A DNA stretch of 64,000 nt from Tetrahymena elliotti 4EA (lineage: Eukaryota; Ciliophora; Oligohymenophorea; Hymenostomatida; Tetrahymenidae), in assembly GCA_000231825.2 (NCBI GenBank), contig JH720293.1, positions 1,736,001 through 1,800,000 of the forward strand, given 5' to 3'. The first letter of the stretch is position 1. Each line of letters begins with the position of its first letter. The notes under the pieces are model-generated. The model had not been told where the DNA came from, did not search any database, and worked only from the letters and a program-made list of their open reading frames with translations. Below, piece after piece: positions 37,432 through 50,389 of the stretch. The translations under genes were made by a program, and so were the position numbers.

Positions 37432-38921
37432 TCACATCAAATTATTAAGCATATATCCTTTCTGTGTTAAGTTGACTTAAAGAGGAGGAATTACTATCCC
37501 CTATTGTTATTAATTACTAACAACTTAATCTTGGTTGTATTAAGATAAACTGTTGTTTATAGACTAAGATTTTTGTTTCTACCCTGAAGAAGTTAATCCA
37601 ATTTTTAAATTCTACTTTTGCTGGTAAACAAAATAGTTATCTTTGTACTTATCTTCAATATTTATTTTTTATTTTTCTGTTTCTTCTTCTTCTTCTTAGT
37701 TATTAAAATTCACACTTTGGGCTTGTCTTTATTGTTGTTGCTGATATTGATTCATATTAGATTGTTGTGTATACCTGAACTTGTTTTAAAATTTATTGTA
37801 GCTTGTTTCTTCTTAATCATCTATTCTATTTAAATCATACAATTCTTCCTCTTCATCATCATCTTCTTCTTCATCATCATCATCATCATTTATGTCATCT
37901 TCATCATCAACATCTATCTCATCCTCAAAGTATTAATCATTTGAATTAAATGCCCTTGAATTATTATCTCTCTATTAATCCTAAAAACCACTTTCCCCTC
38001 TTCGTTATAAATTGTCAATTTGATTTTATCCAATTTTATTTATACCATTATTGCTATTATGTAAACTAGCTTCTAACATAGATATATCTTATTGCATGGA
38101 AGAATCATCACTAAAACCTACTTCTCTCATTAGTTTAGCAAATCCTCTTAAATACTATCTAGCAAATTCTTTTCCTGTTACCAGTAATTTAATAACAAAT
38201 TAAAAATTTGATTCTTTATCAAGTAATTGTACCCATTTCAACTGGAACATATTCATCTAACTCTTTTGCATCTGGTGCCATCAATCCTGCTTCTTCACCA
38301 CATTACTATAAAAGATAAAAGAATTACTAAATTTCCATCCCATTCATCATTTTTATTTTAAAAATTTCATAAAGTATCTTCACAGTCTATATCCCTATGA
38401 ACTTTGTATTCCCCATTCTTTCAAATGTGATAGGATTTTTTTCATTTTTAAGAAGCATTTGCTCAACCCAATCAACAATTTCATTTTCACCTTTTCAAAA
38501 TATTTAATAAATTTTCAGAAAACTTTAAAAATGTCTTAATTACCATTTTCCTTTTGTATATATTATAGCAATACATGAGTAGTGGCTGCCTAGAGCTAGC
38601 TTTAGAACTCATAAGTTTTCACATTTTTCAAATTATTTTAGCAAAACTCTATAAATTTATAAAACTATGAAAAATTATTGTAGCTATTATTTAAAAATTC
38701 ATAAGTAAACAAAATACTTCCTAAATAGAAAAAGTGCCTGATCGACTAGAATTTAAGACAAAAAGATTTCCTAAATGATCAAATTAAAATTAATAATTTT
38801 CTGGATGTTAAAACTTTATAACTTCACTAATTGTTAAGTGATCTCTTTATTTAGATTTTAAATTTTCAAATTCTTTCCTTACAAAAGGTTTAATTGCTTT
38901 ATCAACAACGAGATTTCCCAT
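37432..38921 (-). CDS. EF-hand-like protein with acidic and Gln-rich C-terminus
   Basis: Start ATG at 38921-38919, stop TGA at 37434-37432. Four exons by my splice model, the first being 38921-38718 with a 53-nt intron behind it. The N-terminal half is compact and helical, with EF-hand-like patterns, for example loop NSSRSGTFSIQE (position-6 Gly and position-12 Glu kept, but position 1 is Asn), so calcium binding is plausible but weakened. MGN at the start could be N-myristoylated. After about residue 230 comes a strongly acidic run of Asp/Glu from GAT/GAA repeats (about 37842-37920), then Gln-rich tail. No membrane segment is seen. Family assignment is tentative; the gene itself is well supported by frame continuity. 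Confidence 0.75.
37842..37920 (-). repeat. Asp/Glu trinucleotide repeat tract
   Basis: Runs of TCA/TCT/CTT on the + strand read as GAT/GAA on the coding strand, giving an almost pure acidic stretch of about 25 residues in the EF-hand-like protein. Slippage-prone and likely length-variable. Confidence 0.8.
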
Positions 38922-39553
38922 AAAAAAAATAAATAAATAAAAAAATTACTTTTTATTAATAATAATTTTTTTGTGAGATACGATGGTATAATATTTAAAA
39001 AGTAATTAAAATTTGCTAAAATTAGATTCAATAATCAAATTTTTTCAAACTTTTTTAAGTAGATACGAACGAAATAAAACTAAGAGTAACTTAAAAATAT
39101 TTAGATTTAATTTGACATTTTAATTATTCATAATAATCATACTTTCATTTCTAAATAAAGCACAAAATAATGCTTTGTCTATTATTAGATTAATTAAAAA
39201 AAAAAATTGTTAAAAATATTGATAATAATTTTTTTTGAATATATTATTGTTATTTAAATTATTTAATAAGTAATTAAAAAAATATGCTAAATAAGATTCA
39301 AACCAAATTTTAAGAATTTTTTTAGTAGAAGTTCTTCTCTAAAGGAAGCTAAGAGTAACTGAAGCATATTTAGCCTTAAATTGACCATTTTAAGTATGCA
39401 AATAATCCTATTTTCAATACGCATTAAATCAAAATACAATTTAAGTTTGCATTCTTGATGAATATCTGCTATATCTATGCTATATATATTTTAATCATCT
39501 AAAAATATAAGTTAGAGTTCTCTTTTATCTTGAACTACATATGGCTCTTAGCT
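38922..39553. promoter_or_regulatory. Divergent promoter region containing a diverged direct repeat
   Basis: About 630 bases between the EF-hand-like gene (-) and the RING gene (+); both promoters should be here. Two related blocks, about 38998-39160 and 39267-39435, are listed separately. No gene is seen. Confidence 0.55.
38998..39435. repeat. Diverged direct repeat, two copies of about 165 bp
   Basis: Copy A (about 38998-39160) and copy B (about 39267-39435) share blocks in the same order: AGTAATTAAAA, TGCTAAA, AGATTCAA, CAAATTTT, then CTAAGAGTAACT, ATATTTAG and a TTGACCATTTTAA-like block. Period is about 269 bases. Alignment by eye; ends approximate. Confidence 0.6.
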
Positions 39554-40114
39554 ATGAGTATAATGAATATTACCCTTATCATCCCTAAAATAATCTTATA
39601 AATAATGTTTAATCTAGCTATTAATGATCCAATAAGTATAGAAAACCTCATGGAAAATGTAGAGCAATTTCTTCAAACAAAATTATATATCCTAAATAAT
39701 ATATTTTCTAAGTATATCGCAGCTGGATATTGCTTGAGCTTTTTTATCACCTTTTATAAATTATGCATTAGTAATGACGATTTTTCAGATAATTTAAGCT
39801 AAACAGTGAACATTTTCTAATACATATTCATTTTAAGATTGATTTACTCGATTTATAGTGATTTAAAAAGCGAAAAAGGATTAAATGCTTAGTAAACATA
39901 AACTACGATTAATTAGTAAAATTATACAATAACATAAAAAGAAATAGAAGAACTAAACGATTGCTGTTCTATCTGCATAGAAAATTTTTAAATAGATTAA
40001 AATGTACTTAAGCTTAAATGTGAACACGTGTTTCATACTCACTGCATCTAAAAATGGTTTCCTATTCAGAATAAATGCCCTAACTGTAATTAATTGATTA
40101 TTAGGCAACTATGA
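39554..40114 (+). CDS. Membrane RING-H2 finger protein (probable E3 ubiquitin ligase)
   Basis: Single frame to TGA at 40112-40114; 186 residues from the ATG at 39554, or 169 from the ATG at 39605. A hydrophobic segment (YIAAGYCLSFFITFYKLCI) predicts one membrane helix. The C-terminal RING-H2 is complete: C-x2-C in CSICIENF, then C-x-H-x2-H-x2-C in CEHVFHTHC with the following Trp, and C-x2-C in CPNC. Such proteins recruit E2 enzymes to ubiquitinate membrane or luminal-quality-control targets. The start is uncertain because the frame stays open upstream of 39554. Confidence 0.85.
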
Positions 40115-41428
40115 ATAAATAATATTTAAAATTATAGTGGCTAATTTAATTTCTTTCTATTCTTTAAAATACTTTTAGTGTCCTTTTTTAATGTAAAATC
40201 AATACTTAATTTTCATCTAAATTTTGTTTTTCACCAATATCAATCTGTTTTTTTTACTTAATTATTTTTTTGAGTAGTAATAAAAATGAAATAATTAAAT
40301 TAAATAATATACTTAGATTTTCATAAAACTGAAAATAACTCCATTTAATATTAATCAATGTAATTTTGGTAAGAATTTGATTATAAAAATTTTTTTAATT
40401 AAAAAGTCCTTAATCATAATCAAATGAATAAAATATCAAAAATCTGATATTTTATCTTTGTATGAATTTAAAATACTTTGTTAGATAGTAAAAAAGATTT
40501 ATCATAAAAAATAAATTTATTTACTCAATTAAAGGAAAGAATTAACATTTTGAGTAGTAAATATCAAACACCAAATAAGAATATTTCTCTCAAATACCAA
40601 AATAGAAAAGCTAAATAATTTTTTAGAAAATAAAAATTATTTTTTATGAAAAATTAAATCTACAATTTGAGATTCTTATAAAATTTATTTGTATTTATAT
40701 TTAAATCATCTTGAAAAAAAATTAAAAACATTCAATAATAAATAAAAAATCAGAAAATAAATACTCTTACAAATTTAGTTTTATTTAAAATATAATTCCA
40801 TTAAATACTTCTAATTCTTAAGAATATTAACAGTTACACAGTTAGATAATTTGAATTAATACATTTAATACTTTTCAATAACTCAAAAAAAAAAAGATAT
40901 TAAATAAATTAGCTTTTATTTTTTACTATTTTGATAAAGTACATAAAAAGTAGGATTGTAAAAAAAATTAAACTAATAGTTAGGGACTGTATGTAATAAA
41001 GCTATAATATTTTGATGATTAAGTAAAATCTAAAATTTATTAATTAGTATTTATTACTATCAAAAATTTTGAATCTCTTTTTTAGGAAATTATTACAAAT
41101 AAATTTATAAACAAGTTTTATAAAATTATAAATTTTAATCAGATAGTTATTATCTAAAAATTAATATTATCTATCACCAATAAATCAAAGAAAATCTAAA
41201 ATAATTACTGAAAGTTGAATTTATTGCAAACAAAATATTTGATTAACTATCATAACCAAATTTTTAGTAAAATAAAATTTATTCTACTATAAAAACATTC
41301 TAAAGGTAAACTTATACAATAAATCTCACCATATACAGTTTACGAACCATAGATATAAATTTTAAAAGATATTTTTAGACATTTGAGGACTGTTTTTTTG
41401 AAATATATTAGCTAGAATAAATAAATAT
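40115..41428. other. Intergenic region, no gene seen
   Basis: About 1.3 kb of A/T-rich sequence between two + strand genes. TGA is frequent, there is no coding bias on either strand, and no RNA gene or repeat was recognised. Confidence 0.6.
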
Positions 41429-43798
41429 ATGAAACAAGTTGTATTTTAAGCTAAAAGAGTAATAGCAAATAAAGAAAGAGAAAAAAACTACTAAAGACAT
41501 ATTTCTAACTTGCACAAAGTATATGAAAAAGATAGTGGATTGTAGGAATAAATAAATGAAGTCTAAGAAAAATTAGACTTTCAGCATAAAAATAGGCAAT
41601 TAAACTAGAAATATAAAAATGAATAAGAAAAAATGAAGATCTAAAAAGAAAATAAAAAATTGCTTACGGCGTTGATAGAGATTAGCGAAAATGATAAAGC
41701 TGCCAAATAAGCTGAAGAGGCTGCTAATTTAGTTTTAGTATAGCCATCTGCTAAGACATTTCAGAAATAAATGGAGAATTATAAAATATAAAATGCAAAT
41801 TTTTAATTGGCATATAGAATGGTAAACTTACCAAGTGTTTATCCTAAGAAATCGTTTGATGCAGAATATAAACTTCATAAAAGAAGAGTTGCATAGCTTC
41901 AAAAATTTTAACCCGAACAAAGCTTTGATCCTTTTTAATCTCATTTTTCTGTTAAATCCTCTCATAGAAGCTCTTCTCCTATGTCTAGAAGTTATATGTT
42001 CATGAAAAGTACTAGCAATTCAAACAAAAAGATAGTTGAAACTTTCTATGCTCCTTATGAGGGTTCAGCTAATAAGAGTTTTGCTTTCTCCTCTAATAAT
42101 TCTGCTAGTCCAGCTTAGAGATAGAATGAATCTTTTGCATTTAATAATTAAGCAAATAAGCAAAATTAGTAAAACTTTACATCTAGTGATAAATATTATG
42201 GAGAACCAATAAAATAATAGCCAAGTATTTCAAACTCTAATTAGATCTTTAGTAATAGAAATAGATCTACTTAAAATAATTCTTTGGATAAAAAAGAAAT
42301 AGACTCTGATGCTATAGATAAAGACCATAAATATTCATCACCTACTAGAATTTTTGCAGGTTAACCTAAGCCAGTTACTCCCTCATTACCATAAGAATAG
42401 AACCTTGTTCCTATTTAATCTTTAACACCTAACAGAATAAGTAAATAGGAAATTAAATTAGTGATGAAGATATTCAACTTTTCGCTCAAAATAAAACCTA
42501 GAACTGATGATTAAAATGATCATTTTTATTTTATATTGAAATTCTCATCAAATAATAAAAAAAGTACACCTTTCTTCTAATATGATATGATGCAAACAAT
42601 AGATTTCTAATTTAATTTTAAACTAAGGAGTAATAATAAAACACCTCTCCCAAGAAAAAACCCTGACACTTAAAGAGATTAAAGTCCAAATGAAGTTCAA
42701 ACTAACAGAAGTAATGGCTTCTAGCATTAAGCCAAATGCTCACTTGTTTAAAATAAAGGCAATGAAACTAATGTTATTGGACATTTTTATTTAGATATTG
42801 ATGCAAGCAAAAAAGGAATTAATGAAGTAGATGTGCCAATATACTAAAAAGATGATAATTCTTAAGTTATAGGGCAAGCAAAAATAATTTTACATGTTGA
42901 TTTAGCCAGAACTTTGATAAGAAAAAAACTACTTAAATAGCATGAATTGAGTGAAACATATTAAGTACCAATGATGGAGTAATCGCCTCAACAAAGCTAC
43001 ATTTAAATAAATTCTTACTCAAAGATAAATTCTAATAATTCTTCAGTTTAGAACTCAGTTTAAGCTACCTTATCAGGAAGTTTTTAAGGCTAGAAGAATA
43101 ACTATGTAGCAACTAACAAATCTTATATAATGAGTGAAAATAGCACACTAGATGCTTAAATAAAAAATAATAGTAATAATTAAAATTAAAAAGATCAATA
43201 ATTTTAAAATTCTTATAATGATTTTGGTTACCATCCTAGCTATGTTAGTTAAAGATAATTTAAAAGCTCTTCTGTAGAAACAAGGTCTTTGTTAAAAAAT
43301 GATAATAGTGAAAGACCAGAAAGCAGATAGAAAAATAATCATCGTCACCAAAAAAGTTTAAATAGTTAAAAGTGTTAGTAAGAATTAAATGAATAAAGCT
43401 AAGATGGAGCTCAATCTAGTAATTTAGATACTATTAACGAATATTCTTAAAAGCAAAAAAGATAGGCAAATAGTAGTCATAAAGTATTTAGAAATACCTT
43501 CTTAGATGGCTAAATAAGCTAAATAAATAAAGATATTAGTTTTATAAAATAAGGATTGTTATATACCACAAATACATAAAATTAAAAAGAAAGCTTGATT
43601 AAAATCAATGCATTGAAGAATCGTTTGAAATAAATAAAAATAGAATTAGGTACACTTGAGTAATAGACTTAATAATCAGTATCACCTAAAACACCAAAAA
43701 CAACACAAAATGCCCATAAAAGAGGAAAAAATTCTTCAAACAAAAGTAATAAAGTGCCAAATTTAGCATTGAACCTTCTTTAAAAAGATTCTCAATGA
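41429..43798 (+). CDS. Coiled-coil protein with C2-like domain
   Basis: Single exon, 789 residues, ATG to TGA. Residues about 10-130 are a coiled coil (Lys/Glu/Gln/Asn heptads). A Ser-rich linker follows, with many possible phosphosites. Residues about 340-490 form a beta-rich domain, from VMKIFNFSLKIKPR through HFYFILKFSSN to GHFYLDID and QAKIILHVDLA. This pattern of strands resembles N-terminal C2-type (NT-C2) domains that bind membranes or partner proteins, but the calcium-binding Asp set is not evident. The remainder is Asn/Gln/Ser-rich with a short basic coiled segment near the end. No membrane segment. The domain call is tentative. Confidence 0.8.
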
Positions 43799-44185
43799 AG
43801 TGAATTTTAAATTCTAATATGTATTATCATAAATATTTGATTCATATGGAAACTGTTTTAGCTCATCTTAAAATATTAAGACATTAACTTATTCTTATCA
43901 TTTAATGTTTATTGAATTCAAATTTAAATTCTATTTGTATAATTAAAAATAAATAATTTGAATTCTATTCTTTTGTTCATATTTCTGATAAATTTAATTT
44001 TTATATTTAAAATGGGGGAAACCGCTAATTTATTTATGTTTGTGTTTGATTGACAATTTTGATTTTTTGATTTAATTTTTACAAAATTTTTATAATTTTA
44101 AACAAATTAATTTACTAAAAAGATATCAAAAAAAATTTTTATTTTTGAATATTTATTATTACCTACACAATTAATTTTTAGAAAT
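43799..44185. other. Intergenic region, no gene seen
   Basis: About 390 A/T-rich bases between two + strand genes with long A/T runs just before the helicase start. Confidence 0.6.
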
Positions 44186-47100
44186 ATGATAGACCCATAT
44201 GACAGCGCTTCTAAATTGAGCAAAAAGAAGAGAAAACAAATGGAAGATATTTATAATTATATTCCTGAAGAATACTCTTCTAATAAAAAGAGATTTATTG
44301 AGTTTTAGTAAGAGATAGAAAATTAAAAATTAGGTGTAACATCAAAGTAGGATTAAAATGATAAACCAATTGATACTGTCAAATCTAATTTGCAATTTCA
44401 ATAAAATAATAATATATAAGGGATTCCAGTCTAATCTTATTATGAGAAAGTTTACTAAAGTTCAGAAAAAAAGAGAAGAAATCTAGAAGAAGGAGAAGTG
44501 TAGCCAGGGAGTAGCAAAAAAAAGAATAAAAGATAAAAAAGGAAAGCGCTTAAAGAGAAATTGTAAAATATTTCTAAACAGCTTCATTTAAGTTTTCATA
44601 GCAAGATGAGTAGCTTATAACAAACAACAGAAAACGAAAGCAAAAATGATTCAAAAGATACTTTATTTCCTAACTAAAATGCTTAAGGTAGTATAAGCTA
44701 TGCTGAATACTTAAAGAATAAACAAAAAAATATTGTAAGCATTACTCCTTAAATGATTTAGTAGCCACCTAAAGATTGGTTTGATGAAAAATTGGATGAA
44801 AAAATAGAGGATAAGTTTAAAACTATGATGAAGGATCATAATATGAGTTAGCATGATTAAAAAAAATAATATATAAATGAGCCGTTTCCTGAGGTCCTTA
44901 CTCCTCATGAATAGTTGGAACTTCTAAAAATTTGGAGAGAAAGACATTTTATGGATATGAATACATGGATATAAAAATCAGGTGGTAAACTTTCAATTAC
45001 TTATGAGAATGATTGCTAAGATGATGCAAAATCAAACAAAAAAAAATAAATTTTTCATTGTTTCATGACTTTAAAATTTGATAGAGAAGAAATAGAATTA
45101 GAAATGTAGAAATAAGCAGCTTAATATGAAAGTAGTCTTTAATAAATTAAGACAAAAGAGGAATATTTTAATAACAAAAATCACAATATATAAATACTTC
45201 GTAAACTGATCAATTAAAATATTACTATTTAAGTCTCTTCATTTGCAGAAAATAAGAAAGAATCAAAGAAGCGTGCATTTGAAAACCTATTTAAGGAATT
45301 AGTAAATAGAAATCTTCTTTGTTTGGGTATAAAGTACAAAAGTTATCTTGATTATGTTTTAACATTTTAAGAGGTACCTAATAATTCTAATCTATTTCAC
45401 GATTTGTATAAATAGCAAGTCAATGAAGATACTAAAAAAGAAATATTATCAAATTAAGATAAAATGGATCATAAATTACACAAATACTCCAAGAAAATAT
45501 AAATTTTTATATAAAAGGATATGTAAATTTCTTTTTATGTATATATTAACTTTATGTTATTACATTCTTATTTTTTTGCAGGTTTGAAGAAGCTTGTAAG
45601 TAACTCCAGAAAATTAGTGAATTTGGTAAAATTGAATGGAGATGGGTTGGATTTTTATGGGCTTATTGCATTAAAAGAAAAAAACCTGCTGAATTAAAAT
45701 ATTTGATTGATGTTATGCAGTCAAGGTAGCTTAAGAAGTAAGAAAGTGAGGAAGAGTATTATGAAGAAATCAAAATTAAATATCATAGCTAGAATGAACC
45801 CTTTATGATAGGCAGCGAAATAATTTTTACAGACTCCAATTAATTAGTGAGAGAAAGTGTAAATAGAATTTTAAGATAACAGTATAGAGATGTAGTGAGA
45901 TTTTAAAGTCATAACCCATTTGATTATTATGATAAATTCAATTTGGAAGTCAGTGATGAATAAATGCCTGCATAAAATATGGTGGTAGATATACCTGAGC
46001 CTATACCAAGAATATTCAATGAAAATTTAAGTGAATCTCTCTAATAATCATATTCTATCCCTATAAAATCAAACAAACCAATGTATAATTACTATTACCA
46101 CCTTACATTTGCAGGATCATACATGAGCTAGCCTTCAAATTAATATTAATTGCAACAATAATAAAAAATGAGTAATGACCACTTTAATAAAATGAAAGGA
46201 ACTTAACCCTTTGATCTTTTAGCTGAAAAAAAGGACCCATTTACTAATTATCTATCTATTGATATGCTGAATTAAATGTATGAAACTCTTATTTATTCCT
46301 CATCAGATCCAGAGTTTGCTCTTCAGGTATGTGAAATAATTTATAAGTTTGGTAAGATAGATATTGATCAATTTATTAACTCTAGTTGTGCCTATTACTT
46401 TGCAAATAAAAAACTTTAGATAGTCTAAGAAATGATAGAAATTATTTCAAATACAATTTATACTAATAAAAGCATGAAATCTAAATAGCATTAATACTCA
46501 TAATACATCACTAATATCAAAGGTAAAATCTTTTATTTGATGGCTAATTTTTTAAATGTAATTTATTATTATTTAGGTAGTATTAAAGAAATTGGAACTC
46601 TCTATGAAAAAGATGTTTTTATATTTTCACCTAAAGAAAATGCAGGCACATTAGAGAAAAAATTACTTAAAAGTAAAAAGTTTAATTTTTTACAAAAATT
46701 GATTTGGTTATTTGGTAAAATTTGTAGGAAATTAGTCAGATGGAACAATTTATCACCATTAAATATGTGAGGATGAAATGGTTGTTTTATCATGCTTTTT
46801 CAAACCTTCTTATGATAAACCATTCATGAAGGGAACTGGAGATAAGTTGATTGATTATTTTAATACTAATAGCAGGAGAAAGGATGGCTCTCTTGTTGGT
46901 GATGGAGAATAACCATAAATTATTGAAACAGGGAAAAGTAAGATTTAAGTATAAATAAGTGATGAAGAATATTCATACAGTAAAGCATATGTTGATTCTA
47001 TTACTGAGTATGGAAATAAAGTTGAATATTCTGTTTTAGCTTATGTGAAAGAAATATAAAAAGATTTATGTATGAAACTTTATATCTTAAATCCAGACCA

Positions 47101-48987
47101 CAAAATACTAAGTTAATAAAGAACTTGGAAGATTACTAAAATTTGTAATGTTGGCCTTTATGAGAGATATAATGATAGCTTATTAAAGACAGTCACAGTA
47201 TATTTTTATGAAATACATATATCAAATTTTATTTAAATAATTTATTATGTTAAAATTTATAGAAAAGTGATTCAATGTCAACCACAATAAATAGAGTTTT
47301 GACAGCTCCTCCATTGAGTAACATATATCATCTCAGATCTCTAGCAGAAACAATAGTAGATAAAGAAATACCAATAGTAATAAAATTTTCTAATTTTTCC
47401 AAATTTAATATTTCTTATGATGAAGTAAAATAAAGATTTAAATCCTTCTCAGTACTAGGCTCTACTAGCTGCTCATAGATAAAGCTTGTCTTTAATATAA
47501 GCACCTAATGGAAGTGGCAAAATGAGAGTGCTAAAAAGATTAATTATGATATGGGCACAATAAAGTAGTAAGCTTAAAATATTACTTTGTGTGCATTCCA
47601 CAGAGAGAATGAGATAAGTTTATCATGCCTTGAGATCTTGTGATATTAATGCTATTGAGGTATCTGAAAAGTAAACAACAAAGATAGAATTCACAGGATT
47701 GAAAACATCTGTGCCCGATTATGAAAAAACCCATAATTCTATGCCAAGATATTATCATTCCTTGAAAAAAGTAAGATATTAATTTATGAAAAAATATATA
47801 TAAATTAAATGTAAAAAAAGGCTCTATTAGGTGCTCAGGTAGTTATAACTAATTGCAGCAGTGCAAATTACTCAGTTTTGAAAGGAATTTATTTCTAAAA
47901 AGTTATAATTTTGGATGCAGAAAATATATCAGAAATTGCTTGCCTTGAAGCGATTACAAAATAATGTTAGTAATTAGTTTTAATTGGGGATCATTTGTAA
48001 TAAATTGCCTATACAAACAATTTATTTTCCTCAAGTAGAGGATTTGGTTTAAGTCTATTTGAGAGATTAGTTAGAGAAGGTATAAGACCATTCTTGCTAT
48101 GTTAAAATTATAAAATAAGTTTCCATATCCTATAGTTCACCTCAAAGTACTACTATAAAAATTTAGTATTCCCTACACCTAAACTAAAAGATGAAAAACA
48201 AGCAGGATAGGAAGAAGACAAGTTATAGTTAATCGAAGGAGCTGAATAAATATTAATATCTGAAAAACCCAAACATAGCTTAGACTATTATTGCTGGCCA
48301 AATAATTAAGTGAGAATAAATTTCATTCATATTGAAGGTTTCGAGTTAAAGAAAGGTGATTCTGTTGTGAATATGAAAGAATTAGAAGTTTTGATACATA
48401 CAACTCTATTCCTTTTCAACTGCAAGGCTATCCGTAAAGAATAACTTTGTATTGTAACTCCTTATGTCACACAAAAATAATTAATATTGAGTGAGCTTGA
48501 TTATCATGTCAAAGTAAATTTTTTTTTTAACAAAGTATTATAATTTTTAAATATAATATATTATTTTAGAATAACCCATAATTGTTTGATATGGATGAAA
48601 TGGAGGCATTAAATGTTAAATCTTCAATGGATGTTATTAATGTAAAAACTATTGAAGAGTTAGACAAAAGATTTGACTTCATACTTTTTAGTACAGTTAG
48701 ATCAAACAAAGAAGTAAAAAATTTTTTAAATATTTAAACATTTAACATAATATCTAAAAATTTAGGGAAAATTAGGAAGCTTGAGAGATCCACGTAGACT
48801 TAATGCAGTTGTTTCTAGGACAAATGAAGCCCTTATAATCATAGGTATTTTTAAAATGAGTAAAATATGAAATAAATTTCAAATTAAAATATTAGGAGAT
48901 GTATTTACTTTGGATAATGAATAGATTTGGAGGGAATTTATTTAATGGTGTAGAGATAGAGGATTAATGAGTTAGTATTTGAATTGA
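44186..48987 (+). CDS. UPF1/ZNFX1-like superfamily 1 helicase with altered catalytic motifs
   Basis: About 1,450-1,500 residues over several exons separated by 49-65 nt introns (for example 45523-45581). The N-terminal part is basic and Lys/Gln-rich (possible nuclear signal KKKNKRQKRKALKEK), then a long unassigned region. The helicase core starts near 47440: LNPSQYQALLAAH (Q-like), motif I IQAPNGSGKM (near 47500), motif II IILDAENI (near 47910), motif III LVLIGDHLQQ (near 47970), motif IV-like LCQNYKISFH (near 48100), then VTPYVTQKQ and the final RLNAVVSRTNEALIIIG (near 48800). The layout is that of UPF1-group RNA helicases, but GKT is GKM, DEA is DAE, GDPKQL is GDHLQQ and QYRMHP is QNYKISFH. 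The frame is fully intact, so the protein is likely made, perhaps as an RNA-binding or weakly active helicase. TGA at 48985-48987. Confidence 0.82.
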
Positions 48988-50389
48988 CTTGTGAAAAATA
49001 ATGAAATTTATATGAAAAATAATTAGATAACTAAATATATTGCTACAAAATTAAAGATTTATTTGGGATAAAACATTAATTACTTCAACATCTAAAATAT
49101 TTTTAAGAAAAAAAAAAATAAAAACAATTAAAATATAATGTAATATTTATTCTCTAATAAAAAAATGGCAAATTTAAATTAAAAATGGGTTAAAATAATT
49201 AGCACTGTTACTAATTTTTAAAGTTATATCTTATCATTAAAACTCAGCTAATAAATTTTCAATTAATTATGTCCAAATTCAATAAGATTCTTTTTAAACT
49301 TTCATTTTAACAAATATCTTTTATCACTTCTTTTGTTAAAACTATTTTTTATTTTAGAAGGGATAAAGGGACTAGTATAAAAATTTGAGTCAAAAAAGGC
49401 CTACTATTGTTAATTCCAAGCTGAATAATCAGAATTAATGAAGGGATTTTGTTAGAAAATTCTTTAAACAAAGGTCATTTATATAAAAATTAAAAAAAGT
49501 TAAAAAGAATGCAACTCTGCCAAATGACAAATAGATATTCAAAAATAATAAAATAAACAAAGTTTTAGTAAAATTAAAACATTTTTAAAATTGAATTAAA
49601 AAAAACATTTGTTATTGAATTATTAATTATGAATTTATTAGCAAAATAATTTTTTATTTCCAGCAACATCATCTAATTATTATTTATTTATTATATTTCT
49701 ATTTTTTCCAATCAAAATTATTGAGAAAAATATTCTAAATTTTTTAGGCTATTAAAATAAATAATTCTATTGCTTCAAACTAAAACACTCATTTGTAAAT
49801 TTTTTATTATGGAGTGATATTTTATTTATGATAAAATTATTTTAAATTATTGTTTATTGGAAAAATATTTACCCATAATTTAGTTTTAAAGATATTTTGC
49901 TATGCTGATCTTAAATTTTTATGTTGAGATAGTTAAAATTACTAAAGAACAAACAAAAAACTTAAAAAATTTCTTGCTAGAAAAATAAATTGCTTCCTTT
50001 CATAAGCAAAAACTTATAATTTTTCAAGTATATTTGAGGTATTTATATCAATAATCAAACTGAAATAAAGATATTTTTAAAATTATATAAATGATTTTTT
50101 TTGTAGGAGGTGTTGGACCAAATATCCTAATTATGAACTGTAATTCCAAAGAGTTATTATATTCTTATATATATATTAACATATTATTCATACATATAGT
50201 AATTTATAATAGGGTTTTGTTTAATTATTTTACTAAAAAAAGATATTTTTTAATTTTCTAATTTTAATAATTTATTAATTCTAAAATGACCAATATGTAT
50301 TTTAAAGTATTTTCTTTTTTAATACTTATCTAATTTATAATTTCTATCAAAATTCAATTTTTTCTTATTTTTTGAAATCTCTTTTTATA
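48988..50389. other. Convergent intergenic region with one possible short coding remnant
   Basis: About 1.4 kb between the helicase (+) and ARL6 (-) stops. Mostly A/T-rich. At 49357-49527 a short + strand frame of 56 residues (contains FESKKAYYCQFQAEQSEL) has more coding-like composition but no ATG and no clear partner exons. Nothing else is seen. Confidence 0.5.

Noticed and set aside
46602..46793. Overlapping frames on both strands in the helicase gene
   Set aside because: They cover exon-intron borders of the helicase; a 55-nt GTAAAAA...TAG intron explains the + strand break and the minus frame has no coding features.
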